Shown here one piece after another: positions 25,402-34,711 of a stretch of 64,000 nt of DNA. Position 1 is the stretch's first letter, and the number at the start of each line of letters is the position of its first letter. A program made the position numbers and the translations under genes. A model generated the notes under the pieces. The model was not told the DNA's origin and did not search any database. It worked only from the letters and a program-made list of their open reading frames with translations. This DNA is from Sphingomonas sp. Root710 (GTDB lineage Bacteria > Pseudomonadota > Alphaproteobacteria > Sphingomonadales > Sphingomonadaceae): positions 1,594,172 to 1,658,171 of the forward strand of contig NZ_LMIB01000001.1 in assembly GCF_001429065.1 (NCBI RefSeq), given 5' to 3'.

Positions 25402-28400
25402 TTATATTGTAAAGGTATTATGGTCGAGAGTTTCAAACTCCTCGATTGTATTAAATCCGGCAAACCAGTCTTTTAACGAAACGCTATAGGTTCCATCAGC
25501 GAGCACAAGATCGTTACCTACTTGAGTTTGCGTGAAGGACGTCGAATCCAAGAAGGGCAGGAAAACCTTGTCGAACCCGGTGCTGCCATCGTCGCGCACC
25601 GTCACCGTATCGAGCAATGCCGAACTCAGATCGTAGGTGTCGCTGTCTTCTCCGCCGAATATGCTCGCGCTACCGATGACCGAGAAAGTGTCATCGCCCG
25701 CGCCGCCATAGAGAACGGCAATAGTGCCATCGCTGCTAATAGTGTCATTGCCGCCGTCCCCCAACGCGGTCCCGTCGCCAATCGCGACCGTATCGTCGCC
25801 GTCTCCTCCGTAAAGATTGTGGCCCGAGGTCGATGAGGAGAGATTGTCGGCATAGGAAGAGCCGATCACCCTTTCGATGCTAGCGAAACTGTCGCCAGCC
25901 GCATCGCCACCGCTGCTCGTCCCTGTGGTCAGATCGACGGTCACTGCGGAAGCCGACGCCGAATAATCCGCGGTGTCCGTTCCGAAACCGCCTATAAGCT
26001 GATCGCTGCCAGCTCCGCCAACGAGTGTATCGTCGCCGATCCCCCCGGTGACGATATTATCTCCGGTATTACCGGTACCCATGAAGTTCGATGAGCCTGT
26101 GTAAGTGAGATTCTCCACATTGGCGAAGCTGGCGATGCTGAAGCTCGACAGGCCGGTTTGAATCTCATCGCTGCCCTCGCCGGGGGCTTCGGTGACCGTG
26201 ACACCGCTCGATCCCACGAAATAGAGATCATCGCCCGTTCCACCGGCCAGGATGTGTCCTGAAGTCGAAGAGGACAAGTTATCCGCATAGGCAGAACCGA
26301 TCACCTTCTCAATGCTCGTATAGCTGTCACCAGCAGCATCACCGCCGCTGCCCGTCCCTGCCGTAAGATTGACCGTGATAGCCGAAGCTGATGTCGAATA
26401 ATCGACGGTATCGGTCCCACCATTGCCGTTGAACGTGTCGGCTGATGCACCGCTGACAAAGGTGTCTGCGAAATTCGAACCCTTGAAGGCATCGATGCTG
26501 GTGAAGCTGTCACCAGCCGCATCGCCCGTGTGCGTTCCGGTCTTGAAGTTCAGCGTCACGCCTGAAGAAGCGTTCTCGTAGCTGGCTACGTCCGTGCCGG
26601 AGCCGCCGATCAATTGATCCGCGCCGCCCCCGCCGATAAGCGTATCATTCCCGTTGCCCCCGGTCAGGATATTGTTGCCCGCGTTTCCAGTTCCAGTGAA
26701 GCTGGATGAACCCGTGTAAGTCAGATTCTCCACGTTGGCGAAACTGGCAATACTCAAGCTCGACAATCCGGTCTGAACCTCGTCGGTTCCTTCACCAGAA
26801 GCCTCAACGACGGTGACGCCGCTTGACCCGACTTCATAGATATCATTGCCCGCTCCTCCAGCGAGAGTGTGCCCGGAGGTGGCAGACGATAGGGAGTCGG
26901 CATAGTTCGAACCGATCGCCTTTTCGATGCTGGAGAAGCTATCGCCGGCGGCGTCGCCGCCGCTACTCGTAGCTGCCGTCAGGTTTATGGTGACGGCTGA
27001 GCCGGAAGCCGAATAGTCGGCAGCATCGGTTCCTGAGCCACCGATTAGCTGGTCCGCACCGGCACCGCCGATGAGGGTATCGTTTCCGACACCACCCGTG
27101 ATGACGTTATTGCCCGCACTACCCGTGCCGACGAAGTTGCCTGAACCCGTATAGGAGAGGTTTTCCACGTTCGCGATACCGGCGATGCTGAAGCTGGCCA
27201 GGGACGTCTGGATTTCGTCGGTTCCTTCGCCCGATGCTTCCGTGACAGTGATCCCGCTGGCTCCCACGACATAGATATCGCTTCCTGTCCCGCCGGCCAA
27301 GGTGTCGCCCGACATTGCTGACGACAGCGTGTCGGCATATGCCGAGCCTATCACCTTCTCGATGCTGGTATAGGTATCGCCTGCTGCGTCACCGCTGCTA
27401 CCAGTGCCCCCGGTCAGATTGACGGCGACGGCTGCGGCTGACGTGGAGTAGTCCACGGTGTCGGTCCCACCATTGCCGTCAAAGCTGTCCGACGCAGTAC
27501 CGCTTACAAACGTATCGTTGGAGTTCGAGCCTTTGAAGGCTTCGATGCTGTTGAAGATATCGCCCGCAGCGTCGCCGGTATGCGTCCCGGTCTTCATATT
27601 CAAGGAAATTGCGGAAACAGAAGTCTCATAGCTCGCAGTATCGGTACCCGATCCGCCATTAAGCTGATCCCCGCTTGCTCCTCCGATCAGAGTATCGTTG
27701 CCTTCGGCTCCCGAAAGGGTATCGTTTCCTGCCTTTCCAGTGATCGTATTTGCACCCGAATTGCCCGTGGCGACAAAATTTCCGCTACCGATGAACGTGA
27801 GTTTCTCTACGTTGGTGAAATTGATGATATCAAACGTAGAGGAAGCTGTTTGAACTTCATCGACACCTCCACCGGTACTTTCAATCGCGAATTGTCCACT
27901 GGTAAGAACAAAGATGTCGTCATTGGCCGACCCCTTCACTCCATCCACATTGGCATACGTATCGCCCGCGGCATCTCCGCCGCTGCCTGAGCCGCTTACC
28001 AAGTTCACTGTAACGGCAGAGCTCGAACCGGAATAATCGACTATATCCGAGATGCCCCCGTTTCCATCGAAACCTTCAGTCGCCGCGCTGGCGATGAATG
28101 TATCGTTGTAACTGGACCCCCTGAACCATTCGATGCCCGAAAACGTATCACCGGCGGCATCGCCCGTGCTGTTCATCCCGGTCTTAAGGTCGACCGTTAC
28201 ACCAGCTATGGCATTGTCATAGCTAGCGGTGTCTGTCCCCAGGCCACCGACAAGATAATCGGCACCGCTAGCTCCCTTGAGGGTGTCATTGCCCGATCCT
28301 CCGGTGATGGTGTTATTTCCAGAATTGCCCTCGCCCGTGAAATTTCCCGTGCCGGTGTAGGTCAGCTTTTCGACATTGGCGAATGTGAGAATGCTGAGAC

Positions 28401-29520
28401 TGGAAGCCGAGGTACGGACCTCGTCGATTCCGCCGCCAGGCGCCTCAACCACTACGTGTGCACTGGTTATCGTATATACATCGTCGTAGGCCGAACCTTT
28501 GACGCGTTCGATGTTCACATAACTATCTCCGGTCGCATCGCCGCCGCTTCCCATACCGGACACGAGATTGACGTTAACTGCAGCACCAGATCCGGAATAA
28601 TCCACGGTATCGCCCGTGCTGTTGCCGTCGAAGCCTTCAGCGGCCGAACTTGCGATGAAGGTGTCGGCATAGAGCGATCCTCTGAACCATTCGATACTTG
28701 AAAAGGTATCGCCGGCCGCGTCGCCCGTGCTGTTTGCGCCGGTTTTCAGATCAACGGTCACGCCCGCTACAGCGTTCTGATAGCTCGCCGTGTCGGTGCC
28801 GCCGCCTCCGATGAGTTGATCCGCACCACTTTGCCCCCTGAGAAGATCGTTGCCGGCCCCTCCCGTGAGGACGTTATTTCCTCCATTCCCCTCGCCAGAA
28901 AAATTGCCCGTCCCCGTAAAGGTAAGATTCTCGATGTTGGCGCCCAATGAATAACTGTTGAGATTCGTCTGGATGGTGTCGGTTCCACCTCCCGACGCCT
29001 CGGTTATCGTAACGGTGCTAACGTTGCCGTTGAGATTGTAGACGTCGTTGTAACTTGTGCCGATCACACGGTCGATTGCCCAAAAACCGTCGCCCTGAGC
29101 GAGACCTCCGACCCCAGAGCCCGTCTGCGTGGTGGTCGTCAGATTAAAAGTGAGAGTGATGCCTGCGGCGGAAAGCGAGTAGTTGACGACATCATCATCC
29201 CCTCCTGGACCGCCATCAAACGTCGTGGTCGTGCTACCTGCCCAGAAAACATCATTATAGGCTGTTCCGACATAGCTCTCCACACCGGTATAAGTGTCGC
29301 CCACGGCTTCTCCCGTGCTTCGGCTTCCGTCGTACAGATCGATGACCAGCGCCGACCCTGCCGTCTCGTAACTCGCCCAGTCGAACCCGTTGCCTCCGTC
29401 ATAAGCGTCGGCGCCAGCGCCTCCGATCATCCGATCGTTACCATCAAGGCCGGAAATCGTGTCCGCTCCGCTTGTGCCGGTGAGGTAATCGTTGCCCGAT
29501 GTTCCGGTGATGGTCGCCAT
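25402..29520 (-). CDS. Large RTX-type calcium-binding repeat protein
   Basis: A 1372-residue protein made almost wholly of RTX material. It begins ATITGTSGNDYLTGTSGAD and has nonapeptide-type blocks (GGAGNDLLRGQSGADQLIGG and variants) separated by longer Thr/Ser/Asp-rich spacers. Six copies of a ~170-200-residue module recur, each with a NVENLTYTGSGNF-like strand, an RTX block, then TDTASY...GDAAGDTF. No signal peptide is present, and the C-terminal ~75 residues (VSLKDWFAGFNTIEEFETLDHNTFTI) would carry the type I secretion signal. No toxin or enzyme domain is seen, so an adhesin or surface-layer-like role is likely. AGGAGAT sits just before ATG 29520 and fixes the start. No ABC/MFP secretion genes are in the window. 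Confidence 0.9.
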   Translation of the reverse strand: MATITGTSGNDYLTGTSGADTISGLDGNDRMIGGAGADAYDGGNGFDWASYETAGSALVIDLYDGSRSTGEAVGDTYTGVESYVGTAYNDVFWAGSTTTTFDGGPGGDDDVVNYSLSAAGITLTFNLTTTTQTGSGVGGLAQGDGFWAIDRVIGTSYNDVYNLNGNVSTVTITEASGGGTDTIQTNLNSYSLGANIENLTFTGTGNFSGEGNGGNNVLTGGAGNDLLRGQSGADQLIGGGGTDTASYQNAVAGVTVDLKTGANSTGDAAGDTFSSIEWFRGSLYADTFIASSAAEGFDGNSTGDTVDYSGSGAAVNVNLVSGMGSGGDATGDSYVNIERVKGSAYDDVYTITSAHVVVEAPGGGIDEVRTSASSLSILTFANVEKLTYTGTGNFTGEGNSGNNTITGGSGNDTLKGASGADYLVGGLGTDTASYDNAIAGVTVDLKTGMNSTGDAAGDTFSGIEWFRGSSYNDTFIASAATEGFDGNGGISDIVDYSGSSSAVTVNLVSGSGSGGDAAGDTYANVDGVKGSANDDIFVLTSGQFAIESTGGGVDEVQTASSTFDIINFTNVEKLTFIGSGNFVATGNSGANTITGKAGNDTLSGAEGNDTLIGGASGDQLNGGSGTDTASYETSVSAISLNMKTGTHTGDAAGDIFNSIEAFKGSNSNDTFVSGTASDSFDGNGGTDTVDYSTSAAAVAVNLTGGTGSSGDAAGDTYTSIEKVIGSAYADTLSSAMSGDTLAGGTGSDIYVVGASGITVTEASGEGTDEIQTSLASFSIAGIANVENLSYTGSGNFVGTGSAGNNVITGGVGNDTLIGGAGADQLIGGSGTDAADYSASGSAVTINLTAATSSGGDAAGDSFSSIEKAIGSNYADSLSSATSGHTLAGGAGNDIYEVGSSGVTVVEASGEGTDEVQTGLSSLSIASFANVENLTYTGSSSFTGTGNAGNNILTGGNGNDTLIGGGGADQLIGGSGTDVASYENASSGVTLNFKTGTHTGDAAGDSFTSIDAFKGSNFADTFVSGASADTFNGNGGTDTVDYSTSASAITVNLTAGTGSGGDAAGDSYTSIEKVIGSAYADNLSSSTSGHILAGGTGDDLYFVGSSGVTVTEAPGEGSDEIQTGLSSFSIASFANVENLTYTGSSNFMGTGNTGDNIVTGGIGDDTLVGGAGSDQLIGGFGTDTADYSASASAVTVDLTTGTSSGGDAAGDSFASIERVIGSSYADNLSSSTSGHNLYGGDGDDTVAIGDGTALGDGGNDTISSDGTIAVLYGGAGDDTFSVIGSASIFGGEDSDTYDLSSALLDTVTVRDDGSTGFDKVFLPFLDSTSFTQTQVGNDLVLADGTYSVSLKDWFAGFNTIEEFETLDHNTFTI

Positions 29521-29623
29521 CGATATCTCCTGTTTTGCCCACAGGGAGGCTATCAACAGCATTTTTATTAAACTACGGAGAAATAAGCCAAATTGGATCA
29601 AATTTCGCTGAGGGCCTTACTCG

Positions 29624-31708
29624 TCACAAGATGATATGATCTGGAGGCAGGGATCGGAGCTGTCGATCGAATGCTTCGATGAAACCCCGTTCGAGATGCC
29701 GGGTGAACGCCATCGTGTTGAAAAGGGGGGAAGCTGAGCGCTGCGCCGCCAGCCGCGCCTTGATCACGCCGAGCCTGGCCGGATCTGATGCCAATGACAA
29801 GGCAAGGCTTTCGTACGCCTCAACGCTGTCGGTCGCGAGTTCGGGCAAGCCCACCGTATGAAGCAGGCTGCCTGCCACCCGTGATGCGAAGCTGTTGCCC
29901 AACTTGGTTACGACTGGCACACCGGCCCAGAGCGCGTCACTGGCTGTCGTGTGAGCGTTACAGGCGAAGGTATCGAGGAACAGATCGGCATGTCGATGAC
30001 GAGCAAGGTGGTCCGCCAGCACAGCGCGCTCAGCAAAGATGATCCGGTCGGGATCGACGCCCCGGTCCCGCGCCTCGCGCCGGAGATTGCCGACGACCCA
30101 TTCATTGTCCTGCAGCAACCATAGGACGCTGCCATCGACACTTGTGAGAAGTCGCATCCAGACATCGAAAGAATCAGGGGAGAATTTATAGCTGTTGTTG
30201 AAGCAGCAAAAAACGAAACCTTCTTCCGGTAACCCCTCATCGGCCCGGCTGGTCAGCTTGCCATCCGTCGGGCGCCGATCGTCGTTCACCTGATAGCTAG
30301 CGGGCAGGCATATCAGCTTTTCGCTGTAATGCCGCCGCAGATCGGGAGGAATCACTATCGCGTCAGCGACGATATAATCGATGAAGTCCGCTCCCATCGA
30401 CCCCGGATAGCCCAGATAGGCGACTTGGATAGGTGCCGCACCATGTGCGAAAATGCCCGATCGGGTATCCTGTGTGTACCCCTTCAGATCCACCGCGATA
30501 TCGATACATGCAGCCTGCGCTCGGGTAGCTATCGCCTCGTCGTTCAGGCACCGGACATCGTGAAAATGATCGACTGTATCGATCACGCGGCGCCGCATGA
30601 AATCCTGCCGGTCGGGCCCATAGGAAAAGGCATGGATTTCGAAACGGCTTCTGTCATGCGCTGCGAACAGCGAGTGGACTAACCACATGGTAGCATGATT
30701 GTGGAAATCTGCGGAAAAATAGCCGATCCGGATCGGAGCGTCGGCGGCGCGCGGGCGTGACGAGGGTCTTTTCCGGACAGTATATTTGGTTTCGGCCCAT
30801 TTTCTGGACCGCTTTAGCTGTCGCCCGGCGTCGTCATCGAGTGCCAGCATGTTGAAGGGGGTAATCGCGGCGGTCCGAATGCCCAAGGCGGGAATATCGA
30901 GCGATCGCAACGTGTGCCAGTCGCACATGTGCGCTTTCAGGAACGCCAATCGGCCTAAGGTCTCGGCATCGTCAGGCACCAGGCTGATAGCCTTTTCATA
31001 ACTGATCCGCGCCACATCCAGTTGCCTGGTCTCATGCAGGACATTGCCCCGATTGCTATAGGCGGCAGCATAGTCAGGCTTGATGGCGATAGCGCGATCG
31101 AGGGAGTCTACTGCCTCCTTCAACCGGCCCAACTCGTGCAGGACGTTCCCCCGATTGCAAAGGGCCTCTGCATAGTCAGGCTTTTGGGCGATAGCCTGAT
31201 CGAAGCTGGCCAACGCGTCCTCATAGCGCCTCAGTTTGACGAGCGCGTTTGCCCGATTGTATAGCGCGACGGGAAAGATCGGCATCAGGCTGATAGCCCG
31301 ATCATAGCTTTCGATGGCTTCCGCGGTTCGCCCTAAATCGTTGAGGAGAATTCCTCGATTCGAATAAGCGTCTGCAAGGCCGGGATTGCACTGGATCGCC
31401 ATGTCAAAGCTGGCCAGGGCATCAAGAGCCTTCCCCTGTTCGCGAAATGCGAGGCCGCGATTCGAGTAGGCGTCGGCAAAATCGGGCTGCAGCGCAATGG
31501 CTCTGTCGTAGCGCGTGATCGCCTGTTCCAGTTGCCCGGTTCCCGCATAGGCGGCGCCAGCAATGTTATAGAGCGCAGGCTGATCCGGAACGATCTGCAT
31601 CAGTGGATCGAGTTCGCGAAGCGCTTCCTCATAGCGCCCCTGAGAGAAAGCGGCAACGATCATCTGAATCTTGGCAGAAACATTAATTTCCAAGGACATA
31701 TTGGTCAT
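29624..31708 (-). CDS. TPR protein with O-GlcNAc transferase-like (GT41) domain
   Basis: A ~694-residue protein. About seven tetratricopeptide repeats fill the first ~270 residues (for example ALYNIAGAAYAGTGQLEQAI, DAYSNRGLAFREQGKALDAL). The C-terminal half is a SPINDLY/OGT-type glycosyltransferase: RIGYFSADFHNHATMWL, VDLKGYTQDTRSGIF, PIQVAYLGYPGSMGADFIDY, FCCFNNSYKFSPD and DTFACNAHTTASDALWAGVP. Bacterial proteins of this type transfer sugars to proteins in the cytoplasm. It lies 103 nt upstream of the RTX gene on the same strand, so the RTX protein is a candidate acceptor. Start uncertain: ATG 31708, GTG 31717 or ATG 31699. Confidence 0.9.
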   Translation of the reverse strand: MTNMSLEINVSAKIQMIVAAFSQGRYEEALRELDPLMQIVPDQPALYNIAGAAYAGTGQLEQAITRYDRAIALQPDFADAYSNRGLAFREQGKALDALASFDMAIQCNPGLADAYSNRGILLNDLGRTAEAIESYDRAISLMPIFPVALYNRANALVKLRRYEDALASFDQAIAQKPDYAEALCNRGNVLHELGRLKEAVDSLDRAIAIKPDYAAAYSNRGNVLHETRQLDVARISYEKAISLVPDDAETLGRLAFLKAHMCDWHTLRSLDIPALGIRTAAITPFNMLALDDDAGRQLKRSRKWAETKYTVRKRPSSRPRAADAPIRIGYFSADFHNHATMWLVHSLFAAHDRSRFEIHAFSYGPDRQDFMRRRVIDTVDHFHDVRCLNDEAIATRAQAACIDIAVDLKGYTQDTRSGIFAHGAAPIQVAYLGYPGSMGADFIDYIVADAIVIPPDLRRHYSEKLICLPASYQVNDDRRPTDGKLTSRADEGLPEEGFVFCCFNNSYKFSPDSFDVWMRLLTSVDGSVLWLLQDNEWVVGNLRREARDRGVDPDRIIFAERAVLADHLARHRHADLFLDTFACNAHTTASDALWAGVPVVTKLGNSFASRVAGSLLHTVGLPELATDSVEAYESLALSLASDPARLGVIKARLAAQRSASPLFNTMAFTRHLERGFIEAFDRQLRSLPPDHIIL

Positions 31709-31812
31709 TTTCTTCACGTGGGGACAATTGCTTATCGCGATTTATGGTTAATGAAGGGTGCAGACCGCACGTCGTAAAAGCGTGCCTTGGCGAGCGCGCC
31801 CCTCGCTGGATC

Positions 31813-31914
31813 TTATGGGCTTCCTGCCGCTCTTAGCACGAGAATAAGCGACCCATAGGCCAGCGCTGACATCAGGATGACGCGCAACAGACCTATGGCG
31901 TTATCAAAGAACAT
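31813..31914 (-). pseudogene. N-terminal remnant of a DUF421 (YetF-like) membrane protein
   Basis: Thirty-three codons (FFDNAIGLLRVILMSALAYG then SLILVLRAAGSP) match the first membrane helix of DUF421 proteins, which normally continue with a SGKR-type motif and two more helices. A stop cuts it off directly after the helix. The rest of the gene is absent. Confidence 0.55.
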
Positions 31915-32452
31915 GTGAACAGAACAGTTTCCCATGCGGGCTTGTTTCCTGAGTCTGGTCCGTATTCTCCAACACACTGCATCGCGCATCCGGCGGGTCG
32001 GGCCTGCCGATAGCCTTCCTGCAGAGCTCCGCGCTGCACGGCCCAACGTGCGCCACAATAAGCTCGAGACCGGGTCAACAACTTCCAACCCGCCAGAACC
32101 TCCGATACCAGGATAGCGCGCCAACAATTGCATATATGTCGTAATCCGATATATATGCCTCATGTCGCCTTCGAATCAGAGGTGAGCGACGCCAGTCCGC
32201 TCGGCGTCGCTTGTACGCAGAAAGCTCCCGCCCCCGTTATGGACGGTGGCTCCAGCTTTTCCTGTCCTCATTCGGCCTGCGGTGAATGCGCAGCATCCTG
32301 TGAGCCACGAGGACTAGACCGCCCAAACAGGGCCTGTCGATCGGCCGCCGATCAATCGCAAGGCTGGCCGTCGAACCATGGCGTGTCGTTGGGCTGACCT
32401 AAGGAATGTGATCACGGCAGATCGCCTAACGCTATCGTAGAGGAGCTGGGAA
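31915..32452. other. Intergenic region with a palindrome, no gene recognised
   Basis: 538 bases. The notable feature is the palindrome at 32130-32158. Before 32453 there is a purine-rich GAGGAGCTGGGAA ribosome site for the next gene. No convincing coding frame. Confidence 0.45.
32130..32158. promoter_or_regulatory. Palindromic candidate operator (12-5-12)
   Basis: GCATATATGTCG, spacer TAATC, CGATATATATGC: 11 of 12 positions pair. It has the same CG-centred AT-rich design and 5-base spacer as the palindrome at 41083-41113. Confidence 0.5.
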
Positions 32453-32734
32453 ATGTTCAAGCGTGTTATCTTGGAACATCAGAGTCGGGATCCCGATCAT
32501 CTCCGATTGCTTGGCATGATAGACAGTGACCCCGTGTTGGTCGAACTAGACACCGGAGCCTGCATGAAATTGGGCGGATGGATATCGGGCCGCAATACCG
32601 GATCGCTTGTGGACCAGCATTATGAAACATTAGCGCGTGCGGCGGAGCGGCTTTATGATCAGGGCGCCTACGAGGACACCTCGGAAGCATTCGGAATGCC
32701 GCATATCCTCGTCACCGCTCTCGACATCGACTAG
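32453..32734 (+). CDS. Hypothetical protein (93 aa)
   Basis: A small acidic protein starting MFKRVILEHQSRDPDHLRLL, without membrane segment or known motif. It is well placed behind a strong ribosome site (GAGGAG, about 32438-32443). Its composition (DPVLVELDTGACMKLGGW) is protein-like and its codon use resembles the neighbours. Confidence 0.6.
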   Translation: MFKRVILEHQSRDPDHLRLLGMIDSDPVLVELDTGACMKLGGWISGRNTGSLVDQHYETLARAAERLYDQGAYEDTSEAFGMPHILVTALDID

Positions 32735-33032
32735 ACCCTGCAGAGTCCACGGACGACATTGATCGGCCTGGGTGTCGTAAGCGCGGGTCAGGCGGCGACT
32801 GCCTTCTCTGCGAACGATGGTTGTAGCAACCTCTAAATAGGCCAACGGCAATCCGATGAAACGATACAGGCCGCGAACCGTTGAATTATCAGGGACTGGC
32901 GGCTGAGAGCGTCGACGTCTCGCATCTGCTCCCATCACGAGCATCACTCGAAATGACCAGCGAATTTTCCGGCCAACGTCCGGTTTGGCATTCGCACCTC
33001 ATCAGGCAAGGTCTGCAGACTAGGAGATCATC

Positions 33033-33428
33033 ATGACCGTCACCCGCTCCGATTATCCCGAAAATATCGAGAACCGCCTACCCATCGAGGAGACAGATCG
33101 CACGATTTCGTCCGATAAGGTCGCCGGCACCGCCGTGTATGACTCACGCGACGAGAAGATCGGCTCGATCTACTGTGTGATGATCGACAAATATGACGGC
33201 CAAGTTCGCTATGCCGTGATGTCCTTCGGGGGCTTTCTAGGCATTGGTGAGCAATATCATCCGCTTCCTTAGCCGATCCTGCGCTATGACGAGAAGCTTG
33301 GCGGCTATGTGGTTGGCATAAAGAAAGAGGCGCTCGAGACCGGACCCCGCTTCGGACGAGAAAATATGCCCGCCTTTGATCGCGCATATGGAATGGGGAT
33401 TTACGGTCACTATGGCGTGCCGTTCTGA
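33033..33428 (+). pseudogene. PRC-barrel domain protein broken by an amber codon
   Basis: Would encode 131 residues of a PRC-barrel protein, a small beta-barrel common in stress and photosynthesis contexts: SSDKVAGTAVYDSRDEKIGSIYCVMIDK...YAVMSFGGFLGIGEQYHPLP, then a TAG at codon 80 (33270-33272). The reading frame then continues with family-like sequence (PILRYDEKLGGYVVGIKKEAL). In homologues a Trp follows HPLP, so a single TGG-to-TAG change explains the stop. GGAG lies 10 nt before the ATG. The first 79 residues may still be made. Confidence 0.8.
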
Positions 33429-33849
33429 TCGATATTCCAGCTGTAAGTGAGCGATCCGACGGATCCGCTCGCGGGTTTGACGACTTGCCGACCCCTAATC
33501 CGCGTCATGGCGCAGACAGCTTAAACAAGGGTTGGACGTGGCCGTCGTAAATGTCCCAGCGCTCCCTGGGCATGCGAGCTCGAACCATGCGCCACCCAAG
33601 GACCGGACACAATCCTGCTCATGAAGACATCAAATGCCGTGGCTCGCTCCACCGTAACCGCAGCGTCACTCATTGGCCGGTTCACAAGGTAGACTGCGAG
33701 CGGGCCGAGCAAAACAAGCATGGAAAGACAAGGACTAGCGATAACGATTGAAGGCACGAAGTCGTCGGCAACCCATGTCAAGGCGTGCCGCTGAGTAGCC
33801 TACTCGACGAGCCGCGAGCGAACTAATTATCGACGACCGGGAGATTACC
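33429..33849. other. Intergenic region, no gene recognised
   Basis: 421 bases. A minus-strand frame (33521-33781) includes one possible membrane helix (IVIASPCLSMLVLLGPLAVYL) but has no supporting context; it may be another gene remnant in this decaying stretch. Confidence 0.35.
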
Positions 33850-34071
33850 GTGATCCGCACCCTTGCCACCGGCTTTGTCCCGCGCTTCGTTCACAAACGC
33901 TTGGGAATGACCGCTGTCGGTCCGGTCGATGCCATGTTGCTGACAACAGGCGTCGCTCTTGCAATGCGCCGGGATAGGCCGCTCCTGGGGCTCGCTCTGC
34001 TGGCAATGGGCGGCTACCGCGCTTGGCGCACGGTTCAATCCGAAAGATGCGCGGCGTGCGGAGCGTCTTGA
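33850..34071 (+). CDS. Small hypothetical membrane protein (73 aa)
   Basis: Starts with GTG behind GGGAG (33840-33844). The middle (VDAMLLTTGVALAMRRDRPLLGLALLAMGG) could form one or two membrane helices, and the end (CAACGAS) is Cys-containing. No known family recognised. It overlaps the end of the opposite-strand YihY fragment by 37 nt. Confidence 0.5.
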   Translation: MIRTLATGFVPRFVHKRLGMTAVGPVDAMLLTTGVALAMRRDRPLLGLALLAMGGYRAWRTVQSERCAACGAS

Positions 34072-34625
34072 AGCGCGGCGCTCGTATCGGCGACGGTCGC
34101 GCCTCTGCCTCCCATCGCCCGGGGCCGACCCGTAGTGGTGTCGACCGCCGTCTGGCGTTCGGCCTCAGCATTGATCAAACCGCCGATCAAGATGGCGTAG
34201 GCCGACACATACAACCACATCATCAGCACAACGATCGCGCTCAGCGAGCCATAGGTCGCGTCATAGCCAGCGAAGTGCGACGCGTAGAACCCGATGCCAA
34301 GGGTGGCCAGCAGCCACAGCACCGTCGCCAGGACGGCGCCGACACTGAGCCACTGCCATTGCGCGTTGGTGCGATAGGGTGCGAAACGGTAGGTCGCCCC
34401 GATGGTCGCGATGACGAGCAGGCCAGCGATGGCCCATGTCACGATCCGCACAGGGGCCGCTGCGACCGGTCCGATGCCGCTGATCAGATCCTGAACGAAA
34501 CCGAGCACCGACGCCGCCAGCACGCCGGCGATCCCGACGAGGACGGCGCCGAGTTCGATACTATTCTGTCTCATGCCCATGGTGCCGCTCCCGAAGACCA
34601 AACGCGCGACCTGACGGAAAGTCAT
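34035..34625 (-). pseudogene. YihY/BrkB-family membrane protein, N-terminally truncated
   Basis: A 196-codon frame containing only the C-terminal part of a YihY (virulence factor BrkB) family protein: several membrane helices, the family segment YRFAPYR and YGSLSAIVVLMMWLYVSAYA, then ILIGGLINAEAE. Full members are near 300 residues; the first ~100-130, with the first helices, are missing. Upstream sequence is taken by the divergent tamA promoter. Expression of the fragment from the ATG at 34625 is possible but function is doubtful. Confidence 0.65.
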
Positions 34626-34711
34626 GGGAATTTCTTGGCGCTGGGAACCTGGGCGGGGCCCGACCTTTGAGCATTAAGGACAATATCGGCGACGAGCGGT
34701 GCGGGCGACCG

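Noticed and set aside
25402-29520. Regularly spaced similar DNA blocks that could suggest a CRISPR-like array
   Set aside because: The blocks are far too long and unequal, lie in one continuous open frame and encode RTX motifs; they are coding repeats.
33521-33781. Minus-strand membrane protein gene
   Set aside because: Only one hydrophobic stretch, no ribosome site or family resemblance, and located among gene remnants.
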